Source: Symsagittifera roscoffensis
Taxonomy: Eukaryota > Xenacoelomorpha > Acoela > Convolutidae
Reading direction: 5' to 3'
NCBI RefSeq assembly: GCF_963678635.1
Contig: NC_087064.1
Coordinates: forward strand, 58,104,338-58,168,337
DNA: 64,000 nucleotides
Below the pieces are notes generated by a model, which saw only the letters and a program-made list of their open reading frames with translations, did not search any database and was not told the origin of the DNA. The translations under genes were made by a program, and so were the position numbers. Positions 14,401-25,353 of this stretch are shown here, one piece after another (the first letter of the stretch is position 1; every line of letters starts with the position of its first letter).

Positions 14401-17400
14401 GGAGGAGGAGTTCATGATGAGGAACAACAACTGAAGACCAAATTTGGAGCTGAGTTGACACAAGAGTTATGTTGCCTAGTAAGTAAGTTGGTTTGCGTTG
14501 AGACAAAAAAAGTACAATTTTTTAAAATTAAAAACGCAAAAAAATTAGTCTAACATCAAATGCTATCGTTTAAGCAAAAACTGGATTATCATTTTCCGAG
14601 AGCATCAACCTATCTGTTAATACAATCATTTTTACTTTAAGTTTGATCTTGAAAAATTTTGGATTCGGAACGCCGGAACAAAAACAATCTGTGAACATCT
14701 GAGTGACAGGAAAGTCATAATGAATAATACATCGTTTATAACCTGCAAAAAAAATCAAGAAAGCTGGAAATGTTTTGGAATTACCCAATTTAGATGGATC
14801 TTTTAGTACTAAAATTGATTTTTTTTTCTTGTTTGTTGATATAATAAGATGAAAAGTGGCGAAGCTTCTCTGAATCAACCAGCTAGGTCATGACATTTTT
14901 TTAATATTGTTTTAAAACGTTTTAAAATTATGTGATGTATGTTTAGTCATTTTGAAATCATTTTATTCTTTTAATGAAATTGGGAGTATACATCTAAAAA
15001 ACATCTGCTTTTTGGAGATTATCTCATTGCAGAAACTGTGCAAAAAGCGAGAATACTCTAGTTTTTCTAGCTGTTTGATAGTTTTTTTCTCAAATGTCGG
15101 CCTTGAAGTTTTTTTCACAAAATTTTATCTCCAGTTTTTACAAGAGCATAAGTTTCATATGCAATTACAGCAACTCATTTTGTGGTTCAAAAATACGTTT
15201 TTACAGCCTGGCTCATTGGAGGAGGAGTTCATGATGAAGAACAACAACTGAAGACCAAATTTGGAGCTGAGTTGGCACAAGAGTTATGTTGCCTAGTAAG
15301 TAAGTTGGTTTGTGTTGAGACAAAAAAAAGTATTTTTTTTTTCAAAATTAAAAACGCCAGAAAATTAGTTTTTCATCAAGTGCTATCGCTTAAGCAAAAA
15401 CTGGATTATCATTTTCCGAGTGCATCAACTTATCTGTTGATCTAATCATTTTTACTTTAAATTTAGTTTTAAAATTTTCTGGTTTCAGAACGCCGGAACA
15501 AAAACAATCTATGAATATCTGAATGACAAGAAAGTCATAATAAGTAATACAACGTTTATAACCTGCAAAAAAAGTCAAGAAAGCTGGAAATGTTTTGAAA
15601 TTACCCAAATTAGATGGATCATTCATTACTAAAATTGAATTTTTTTCTGGCTTGTTGATATACTATGATGAAAAGTGGCGAAGCTTCTCTGAAGTAACCA
15701 GCTAGGTCATGACATGTTTTTCAATAATGTTTTAAAACGTTTTCATTTTATGTGATGTCTGTTTATTCATTTTGAAACCATTTCAGCATTTTATCAAAAA
15801 TTGGAAGTATACATCCAAAAAATATCTGCTTATTGGAGATTATCTCATTGCAGAAACTGTGCAAAAAGCGAGAATACTCTAGTTTTTCTAGCTGTTTGAT
15901 CGTTTTTTTTTCAAACGTCGGCCTTGAAATTTTTACAAAATTTTTTCTCCAATTTTCTTAAGAGCATAAATTCCATATGTAATTACAGCAACTCATTTTG
16001 TGGTTCAAAATTACGTTATTACAGCGTGGCGCATTGGAGGAGGAGTTCATGATGAGGAACAACAACTGAAGACCAAACTTGGAGCTGAGTTGACACAAGA
16101 GTTATGTTGCCTAGTAAGTAAGTTGGTTTGCGTTGAGACAAAAAAAAGTTGTTTTGTAAAAAAAAAATTAAAAACGCAAGAAAATTAGTTTATCATCAAA
16201 TGCTATCGCTAAAGCAAAAACTGGTTATCAGTTTCCGAGAGCATCAACTTATCTGTTAATCTAATCATTTCTACTTGAAATTTAGTTTTAAAAAAATCTG
16301 GTTTCAGAACGCCGGATCAAAAACGATCTATGAATATCTGAGAGACAAGAAAGTCATAATAAGCAATATAACGTTTATAACCTGCAAAAAAAGTCAAGAA
16401 AGCTGGAAATGTTTTGAAATTACCCAAATTAGATGCATCATTTATTACTAAAATTGAATTTTTTTCTGGTTTGTTGATATACTATGATGAAAAGTGGCGA
16501 AGCTTCTCTGAAGTAACCAGCTAGGTCATGACATGTTTTTCAATAATGTTTTAAAACGTTTTCATTTTATGTGATGTCTGTTTATTCATTTTGAAACCAT
16601 TTCAGCATTTTACCAAAAATTGGAAGTATACATCCAAAAAATATCTGCTTATTGGAGATTATCTCATTGCAGAAACTGTGCAAAAAGCGAGAATACTCTA
16701 GTTTTCCTAGCTGTTTGATAATTTTTTTTTCAAATTTCGGCCTTGAATTTTTTTACAAAATTTTATCTCCAATTTTCACAGGAGCATAAATTTCATTGGT
16801 AATTACAGCAACTCATTTTGTGGTTCAAAATTACGTTATTACAGCCTGGCGCATTGGAGGAGGAGTTCAAGATGAAGAACAACAACTGAAGACCAAATTT
16901 GGAGCTGAGTTGGCACAAGAGTTATGTTGCCTAGTAAGTAAGTTGGTTTGCGTTGAGACAAAAAAAATATTTTTATTTAAAAAAATTAAAAACGCCAGAA
17001 AAATAGTTTTTCATCAAGTGCTATCGCTTAAACAAAAACTGGATTATCATTTTCCGAGAGCATCAACCTATCTGTTAATCCAATCCTTTTTACTTTCAGT
17101 TTGATTTTGGAAAATTTTGGATTCGGAACGCCGAACCAAAAACGATCTATGAATATCTGAATGACCAGAAAGTCATAATAAATAAAACATCGTTTATAAC
17201 TTGCGAAAAAGGTCAAGAAAGCTGGAAATGTTTTGGAATTACCCAATTTAGATAGATCATTTAATACTAAAGTTGAATTTTTTTCTTGTTTGCTGATATA
17301 CTAAGATGAAAAGTGGCGAAGCTTCTCTGAAGTAACCAGCTAGGTCATTACATGTTTTTTAATAATGTTTTAAAACGTTTTAAAATTATGTGATATGTGT

Positions 17401-19825
17401 TTAGTCATTTTGAAATCATTTTATTCTTTTAACAAAATTGGAAGTATACATCTAAAAAACATCTGCTTATTGGAGATTATCTCATTGCAGAAACTGAGCA
17501 AAAAGCAAGATTTTCTAGTTTTTCTAGCTGTTTGATAGTTTTTTCAAATGTCGGCCTTGAATTTTTTACAAATTTCTATCTCCAATTTTCACAATTTCCA
17601 TTTGTGATTACAGCAACTCATTATGTGGTTCAAAAATACGTTACTACAGCCTGGCGCATTGGAGGAGGAGTTCATGATGAGGAAGAACAACTGAAGACCA
17701 AATTTGGAGCTGAGTTGACACAAGAGTTATGTTGCCTAGTAACTAAGTTGGTTTGGGTTGAGACAAAAAAAAGTATTTTTTTTTAAATTAAAAACGCATA
17801 AAAATTAGTTTATCATCAACTGCTAACGCTTAAGCAAAAACTGGATTATCATTTTCCGAGTGCATCAACTTATCTGTTGATCTAATCATTTCTACTTTAA
17901 ATTTAGTTTTAAAAATTTCTGGTTTCAGAACGCCGGAACAAAAACACTCTATGAATATCTGAATGACAAGAAAGTCATAATAAGTAATACAACGTTTATA
18001 ACCTGCAAAAAATGTCAAGAAAGCTGGAAATGTTTTGAAATTACCCAAATTAGATGCAACATTTAATACTAAAATTGAATTTTTTTTCTGGTTTGTTGAT
18101 ATACTATGATGAAAAGTGGCGAAGATTCTCTGAAGTAACCAGCTAGGTCATGACATGTTTTTTAATAGAGTTTTAAAACGTTTTCAAATTATGTGATGTC
18201 TGTTTATTCATTTTGAAACCATTTCAGCGTTTTACCAAAAATTGGGAGTATACATCTAAAAATATCTGCTTATTGGAGATTATCTCATTGCAGAAACTGA
18301 GCAAAAAGCGAGATTACTCTAGTTTTTCTAGCTGTTTGATAGTTTTTTTTCAAATGTCGGCCTTGAATTTTTCACAAAATTTTATCTCCAATTTTCACAC
18401 GAGCATAAATTTCATATGTAATTACAGCAACTCATTTTGTGGTTCAAAATTACGTTATTACAGCCTGGCGCATTGGAGGAGGAGTTCATGATGAGAAACA
18501 ACAACTGAAGACCAAATTGGGAGCTGAGTTGGCACAAAAGTTATGTTGCCTAGTAAGTAAGTTGGTTTGCGTTGAGACAAAAAAAGTAATTTTCTTAAAA
18601 ATTAAAAACGCAAAAAAATAGTTTTTCATCAAATGCTATCGCTTAAGCAAAAACTGGATTATCAATTCCCGAGAGCTTCAACCTATCTGTTAATCCAATC
18701 ATTTTTACTTTAAGTTTGATTTTGAAAAATTTTGGATTCGGAACGCCGGAACAAAAACGATCTGTGAACATCTGAATGACAAGAAAGTCATAATAAATAA
18801 TATATCGTTTATAACCTGCGAAAAAAGTCAAGAAAGCTGGAAATGTGTTGGAATTACCCAATTTAGATGGATCATTTAATACTAAAGTTGAATTTTTTTC
18901 TTGTTTGTTGATATGCTAAGATGAAAAGTGGCAAAGTTTCCCTGAAGCAACCACCTAGGTCATGACATGTTTTTTAATAATGTTTTAAAACGTTTTAAAA
19001 TTATGTGATGTGTGTTTAGTCATTTTGAAATCATTTTAATCTTTTAACAAAATTGGGAGTAAACATCTAAAAAATATCTGCTTATGGGAGATTATTTTAT
19101 TGCAGAAACTGTGCAAAAAGCGAGAACACTCTAGTTTTTCTAACTGTCTGATAGTTTTTTTTTCAAATGTCGGCCTGAATTTTTTTACAAAATTTTATAT
19201 CCAATTTTCACAAGAGCATAAATTTCATAGGTAATTACAGCAACTCATTTTGTGGTTCAAAAATACGTTATTACAGCCTGGCGCATTGGAGGAGGAGTTC
19301 ATGATGAGGAACAACAACTGAAGACCAAATTTAGAGCTGAGTTGACAAAAGAGTTATGTTGCCTAGTAAGTAAGTTGGATTGCGTGGAGACAAAAAAAGT
19401 GTATTTTTTTAAAAATTGAAAACGCAGAAAAACTAGTTTATCATCAAATGCTATCGCTTAAGCAAAAACTAGATTATCATTTTCCGAGAGCATCAACCTA
19501 TCTGTTAATCCAATCATTTTTACTTTAAGTTTGGTTTTAAAATGTTTTGGTTTCAAAACGCCGGAACAAAAACGATCTATGAACATCTGAATGAGAAGAA
19601 AGTAATAATAAGTAATACAACATTTATAACCTGCGAAAAAAGTCAAGAACGCAGGAAATGTTTTGAAGTAACCCAATTTAGATGGATCATTTAATACAAA
19701 AATTGAATCTTTTTTTGTTTTTTGATATACTATGATGAAAATTAGCGAATTTTCTCTGAAGTAACCAGCTAGGTCGTGAAATGATTTTTAATAATGTTTT
19801 AAAACGTTTTAAAATTATGTGATGT

Positions 19826-20338
19826 GTGTTTAGTCATTTTGAAATCATTTTAATTTTTCAACAAAATTGGGAGTATACATCTAAGATTTATCTGCTTATT
19901 GGAGATTATCTCATTGCAGAAACTGTGCAAAAAGCGAGATTTTCTAGTTTTTCTAGATGTTTGATAGTTTTTTCAAATGTCGGCCTTGAATTTTTTACAA
20001 AATTCTATCTCCAATTTTCACAATTTCCGTTTGTAATTACAATAACTCATTATGTGGTTCAAAATTACGTTATTACAGCCTGGCACATTGGAGGAGGAGT
20101 TCAAGATGAAGAACAACAACTGAAGACCAAATTTGGAGCTGAGTTGGCACAAGAGTTATGTTGCCTAGTAAGTAAGTTGGTTTGCGTTGAGACAAAAAAA
20201 ATATTTTTATTTAAAAAAATTAAAAACGCCAGAAAAATAGTTTTTCATCAAGTGCTATCGCTTAAACAAAAACTGGATTATCATTTTCCGAGAGCATCAA
20301 CCTATCTGTTAATCCAATCCTTTTTACTTTCAGTTTGA
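19826..20338 (+). CDS. Longest open frame in the array: one monomer read without introns
   Basis: In this monomer variant a single frame stays open for 170 codons. It runs from the leading segment (containing L-L-I-G-D-Y-L-I-A-E-T-V-Q-K-A-R), through the 125-nt exon-like block (A-W-H-I-G-G-G-V-Q-D-E-E-Q-Q-L-K), past the donor, and into the intron-like region. In other monomers this path is broken by a TAG after K-A-R-T-L and by a shift near CATATGTAA. Here small deletions (CGAGATTTTCTAG, TTTTCACAATTTCCG) join the frames. The copy 3234 bases earlier is similar but shorter. The first codon is not ATG. It may be accidental, but it shows which frame links the leading segment to exon A. Confidence 0.3.
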   Translation: MFSHFEIILIFQQNWEYTSKIYLLIGDYLIAETVQKARFSSFSRCLIVFSNVGLEFFTKFYLQFSQFPFVITITHYVVQNYVITAWHIGGGVQDEEQQLKTKFGAELAQELCCLVSKLVCVETKKIFLFKKIKNARKIVFHQVLSLKQKLDYHFPRASTYLLIQSFLLSV

Positions 20339-23300
20339 TTTTGGAAAATTTTGGGTTCGGAACGCCGAACCAAAAACGATCTATGAATATCTGAATGACC
20401 AGAAAGTCATAATAAATAAAACATCGTTTATAACTTGCGAAAAAGGTCAAGAAAGCTGGAAATGTTTTGGAATTACCCAATTTAGATAGATCATTTAATA
20501 CTAAAGTTGAATTTTTTTCTTGTTTGCTGATATACTAAGATGAAAAGTGGCGAAGCTTCTCTGAAGTAACCAGCTAGGTCATTACATGTTTTTTAATAAT
20601 GTTTTAAAACGTTTTAAAATTATGTGATATGTGTTTAGTCATTTTGAAATCATTTTTTTCTTTTAACAAAATTGGAAGTATACATCTAAAAAACATCTGC
20701 TTATTGGAGATTATCTCATTGCAGAAACTGAGCAAAAAGCAAGATTTTCTAGTTTTTCTAGCTGTTTGATAGTTTTTTCAAATGTCGGCCTTGAATTTTT
20801 TACAAAATTCTATCTCCAATTTTCACAATTTCCATTTGTAATTACAGCAACTCATTATGTGGTTCAAAAATACGTTACTACAGCCTGGCGCATTGAAGGA
20901 GGAGTTCATGATGAGGAAGAACAACTGAAGACCAAATTTGGAGCTGAGTTGACACAAGAGTTATGTTGCCTAGTAACTAAGTTGGTTTGGGTTGAGACAA
21001 AAAAAAAGTATTTTTTTTTAAATTAAAAACGCATAAAAATTAGTTTATCATCAACTGCTAACGCTTAAGCAAAAACTGGATTATCATTTTCCGAGTGCAT
21101 CAACTTATCTGTTGATCTAATCATTTTACTTTAAATTTAGTTTTAAAAATTTCTGGTTTCAGAACGCCGGAACAAAAACACTCTATGAATATCTGAATGA
21201 CAAGAAAGTCATAATAAGTAATACAACGTTTATAACCTGCAAAAAATGTCAAGAAAGCTGGAAATGTTTTGAAATTACCCAAATTAGATGCAACATTTAA
21301 TACTAAAATTGAATTTTTTTTCTGGTTTGTTGATATACTATGATGAAAAGTGGCGAAGATTCTCTGAAGTAACCAGCTAGGTCATGACATGTTTTTTAAT
21401 AGAGTTTTAAAACGTTTTCAAATTATGTGATGTCTGTTTATTCATTTTGAAACCATTTCAGCATTTTACCAAAAATTGGGAGTATACATCTAAAAATATC
21501 TGCTTATTGGAGATTATCTCATTGCAGAAACTGAGCAAAAAGCGAGATTACTCTAGTTTTTCTAGCTGTTTGATAGTTTTTTTTCAAATGTCGGCCTTGA
21601 ATTTTTCACAAAATTTTATCTCCAATTTTCACAAGAGCATAAATTTCATATGTAATTACAGCAACTCATTTTGTGGTTCAAAAATACGTTATTACAGCCT
21701 GGCGCATTGGAGGAGGAGTTCATGATGAGGAACAACAACTGAAGACCAAATTTAGAGCTGAGTTGACAAAAGAGTTATGTTGCCTAGTAAGTAAGTTGGA
21801 TTGCGTGGAGACAAAAAAAGTGTATTTTTTTAAAAATTGAAAACGCAGGAAAACTAGTTTATCATCAAATGCTATCGCTTAAGCAAAAACTAGATTATCA
21901 TTTTCCGAGAGCATCAACCTATCTGTTAATCCAATCATTTTTACTTTAAGCTTGGTTTTAAAATGTTTTGGTTTCAAAACGCCGGAACAAAAACGATCTA
22001 TGAACATCTGAATGAGAAGAAAGTAATAATAAGTAATACAACATTTATAACCTGCGAAAAAAGTCAAGAACGCAGGAAATGTTTTGAAGTAACCCAAATT
22101 AGATGGATCATTTAATACAAAAATTGAATCTTTTTTTGTTTTTTGATATACTATGATGAAAATTAGCGAATTTTCTCTGAAGTAACCAGCTAGGTCGTGA
22201 AATGATTTTTAATAATGTTTTAAAACGTTTTAAAATTATGTGATGTGTGTTTAGTCATTTTGAAATCATTTTAATTTTTCAACAAAATTGGGAGTATACA
22301 TCTAAAATTTATCTGCTTATTGGAGATTATCTCATTGCAGAAACTGTGCAAAAAGCGAGAACACTCTAGTTTTTCTAGCTGTTTGATTGTTTTTTTTTCA
22401 AATGTCGGCCTTGAATTTTTTACAAAATTTAATCTCCAATTTTCACAAGAGCATAAATTTCATATGTAATTACAGCAATTCATTTTGTGGTTCAAAATTA
22501 CGTTATTACAGCCTGGCGCATTGGAGGAGGAGTTCATGATGAGGAACAACAACTGAAGACCAAATTTGGAGCTGAGTTGGCACAAGAGTTATGTTTCCTA
22601 GTAAGTTAGTTGGTTTGCGTTGAGACAAAAAAAAGTATTTTTTAAAATTTAAAAACGCCAGAAAACTAGTTGTTTATCAAATGCTATCGCTTAAGCAAAA
22701 CCTGGATTATCATTTTCCGAGAGCATCAACCTATCTGTGAATCCAATCATTTTTACTTTAAGTTTGATTTTGAAAAATTTTGGATTTGGAACGCCGGAAA
22801 AAAAACGATCTGTGAACATCTGAATGACAAGAAAGTCATAATAAAAAATACATCGTTTATAACCCGCGAAAAAAGTCAAGAAAGCTGGAAATGTTTTGAA
22901 TTACCCAATTTAGATGGATCATTTAATACTAAAGTTGTATTTTTTTTCTTGTTTGTTGATATGCTAAGATGAAAAGTGACGAAGCTTCTTTGAAGTAACC
23001 AGTTAGGTCATGACATGTTTTTTAATAATGTTTTAAAACGTTTCAAAATTATGTGATGTGTGTTTAGTCATTTTGAAATCATTTTAATCTTTTAACAAAA
23101 TTGGGAGTATACATCTAAAAATTATCTGCTTATTGGAGATTATCTCATTGCAGAAACTGTGCAAAAAGCGAGAACACTCTAGTTTTTCTAGCTGTTTGAT
23201 AGTTTTTTTTTCAAATGTCGCCCTGGAGTTTTTTACAAAATTTTATCTCCAATTTTCACAAGAGCATAAGTTTCATTTGTAATTACAGCAACTCATTAAA

Positions 23301-24512
23301 ACTAAAGTTGATTTATTTTCTTGTTTGTTGATATACTAAGATGAAAAGTGGCGAAGCTTCTCTGAAGTGAAGTAACCAGCTAGTGTTTTAAAACGTTTTA
23401 AAATTATAAGATGTGTGTTTAGTCAATTTGAAATCATTTTAACCTTTTAACAAAATTGGGAGTATACATCTAAAAAATATCTGCTTATTGGAGATTATTT
23501 CATTGCAGAAACTGTGCAAAAAGAGAGAACACTCTAGTTTTTCTAGCTGTTTGATAGTTTTTTTTACAAATGTCGGGCTTGAACTTTTTTACAAAATTTT
23601 ATCTCCAAATTTCACAAGAGCATAAAATTCATATGTAATTACAGCAACTCATTTTGTGGTTCAAAAACAAGTTGTTACAGCCTGGCGCATTGGAGGAGGA
23701 GTTCATGATGAGGAACAACAACTGAAGACCAAATTTGGAGCTGAGTTGACACATGAGTTATGTTGCCTAGTAAATAAGTTGGTTTGCGTTGAGACAAAAA
23801 TAAAGTATTTTTTTTCTAAAAATTAAAAAACGCAAGAAAATTAGTTTATCATCAAATGCTATCGCTTAAGCAAAAACTGGATTATGATTTTCCGAGAGCA
23901 TCAACCTATCTGTTAATTCAATCATTTTTACTCTAAGTTTGTATTTTAAAAATTTTGGTTTCAGAACGCTGGAACAAAAACGTTCTATGAACATCTGAAT
24001 GACAGGAAAGTCATAATAAGTAATACAACGTTTATACCTTGCAAAAAAAGTAAAGAAAGCTAGAAATGTTTTGAAATTACCCAATTTAGATGGATCATTT
24101 AATACTAGAATTGGAACCTGTTTTTCTTGTTTGTTGATATACTATGATGAAAAGTGGCGGAGCTTCTCTGACGTAACAAGCTAGCAGCTAGGTCATGATA
24201 TGTTTCTTAATAATGTTTCAAATCGATTTAAAAATATGTGATGTGTATTTAATAGTTTTTAAATCATTTTAACCTTTTAACAAAACTGGGAGTATACATC
24301 TAAAAATTATCTGCTCATTGGAGATTTTCTCATTGCAGAAACTGTGCAAAAAGGGGGAACAGTCTAGTTTTTCTAGGTGTTTGATAGTTTTTTTTTCAAA
24401 TGTCGGCCATGAATTTTTTCACAAAATTTTATCTCCATCTTTCACAAGAGCATAAGCTTCATATGTAATTACAGCAATTCATTTTTTGGTTCAAAAAGAT
24501 ACGTTACTGTAG

Positions 24513-24757
24513 CCTTGTGCATTGGAAGAAGAGATATCGATGAGCAACAACCATTCAAGGCCAATTTAGAAAAGTCTGGGAAAAAAAGGCATCGAGGGCA
24601 ACTGATTTTTTTGGCTAGGCTTCAGCAGCAGTTAAAAGAGAATGGTTTACCCTTTATATATCCAGAACTGATTGGTGTTGTATTTTGTCGTTTTTTTAAC
24701 ATGAAAATCAGTAGCGCAGGCAAAAAGTTTCTGACCTATCACAAGATGATGTATTGA
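24513..24757 (+). CDS. Terminal exon variant of the satellite gene, copy 1
   Basis: Starts after TTACTGTAG, at the place of the second possible acceptor of exon A, and is homologous to exon A for about 90 nt (C-I-G-R-R-D-I-D-E-Q-Q against R-I-G-G-G-V-H-D-E-E-Q-Q). It then diverges into a lysine/arginine-rich stretch (S-G-K-K-R-H-R-G-Q-L) and a hydrophobic, glutamine-bearing tail ending H-K-M-M-Y and TGA. The open frame runs 80 codons. An AATAAA follows 41 bases after the stop (24798-24803), so this looks like the real 3' end of the gene from which the array grew. No domain recognised. The first in-frame codon is TTG; it is an exon, not a complete gene. Confidence 0.5.
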
Positions 24758-24797
24758 AAACCGGTGAACAGTCCAGTTATAAATGTCAATTTTTAAA

Positions 24798-24803
24798 AAT
24801 AAA
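24798..24803 (+). terminator. Polyadenylation signal AATAAA
   Basis: Consensus AATAAA 41 nt past the TGA of the terminal exon. The same spacing occurs in the duplicate at 31363-31368, and a matching AATAAA follows copy 3. Confidence 0.45.
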
Positions 24804-25120
24804 TGAAAACATACGATTTCAGTTATTGATTTTAGTTACTACAATATCATAAGGATTTCTCGCCTTAAAAAAGTTTAAAACATCCTATCTTTTGTGGAGC
24901 TGAATGGCAAACGTCAATAACAGAATCAATTATTTTCCAGGGCTTTGGCTAATTGATATGGCCTTGAGTTATTTTATTTAAAAAAAAAACAGTTTAAACT
25001 GCCATTAAACTGAATTGAGGCAACTAATTAACCCAAATATGGCATGTTTAGCATAAAAGAAGCAGAGTTAACGGTGAATCAAGCGTGGGTTGAGAGAAAA
25101 AAAATTCAAAACTTGCTTAC

Positions 25121-25353
25121 CTGGCATTTAATTTGCTTTCATGAAAAATAAGTTTGTGTTCAAAGAACAAAACCAAACTACTAACTTTGGGAATGAAGGA
25201 ATATTCTGTGATATTTATGACGTTAAGTTTGAAATGAAGGTTGGTTAAATATTTTTGCACAAACTCCCAAAGGTAACTTAATCTTCTCTCGCTTTTTCCC
25301 AACTCAACATACAAACTTAAGGGAACATGTTTGTTGAGAAACCTTAAGCATCG
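25121..25353 (-). CDS. Conserved internal exon in the module, copy 1 (hypothetical)
   Basis: On the minus strand an acceptor TTGTTCTTTTTAG is followed by 233 nt open in one frame and a GTAAGC donor (..GCCAG/GTAAGC, phase 2). The encoded piece is about 77 residues. It is moderately hydrophobic, with K-S-E-R-R-L-S-Y-L-W-E-F-V-Q-K-Y-L near the middle and L-V-L-F-F-E-H-K-L-I-F-H-E-S-K-L near the end. Three copies share length, frame and acceptor; changes between copies are few and mostly conservative (F/Y, H/Q, Y/C). I do not recognise the family. The flanking exons are not evident. It lies on the strand opposite to the satellite gene, so it belongs to a different original gene. Confidence 0.5.

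Larger units (their letters stand above)
1211..24500 (+). repeat. Tandem array of ~0.8-kb gene-derived monomers, block 1
   Basis: About 30 head-to-tail units, each 785-830 bases. The landmark GGAGGAGGAGTTCATGATGA recurs near 1515, 2316, 3124, 3948, 4754, 5571, 6381, 7197, 7993, 8785, 9568, 10371, 11177, 11991, 12776, 13588, 14401, 15218, 16036, 16856, 17661, 18476, 19288, 20090, 20897, 21709, 22524 and 23694. One shortened unit near 23.28 kb lacks the landmark. Within a unit, in order: an acceptor-like TTGCAG segment; an exon-like block of 125 nt ending CTA/GTAAGT; an A/T-rich intron-like stretch of about 190 nt; an acceptor and a second exon-like block of about 140 nt; and a spacer containing TTGTTGATATACTATGATGAAAAGTGGCGAAGCTTCTCTGA. 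Indels cluster in T and A runs of the spacers and are rare in the two exon-like blocks. Units at about 1, 2316, 6381 and possibly 9568 and 12776 contain stops in the main frame; the rest stay open. Confidence 0.95.
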
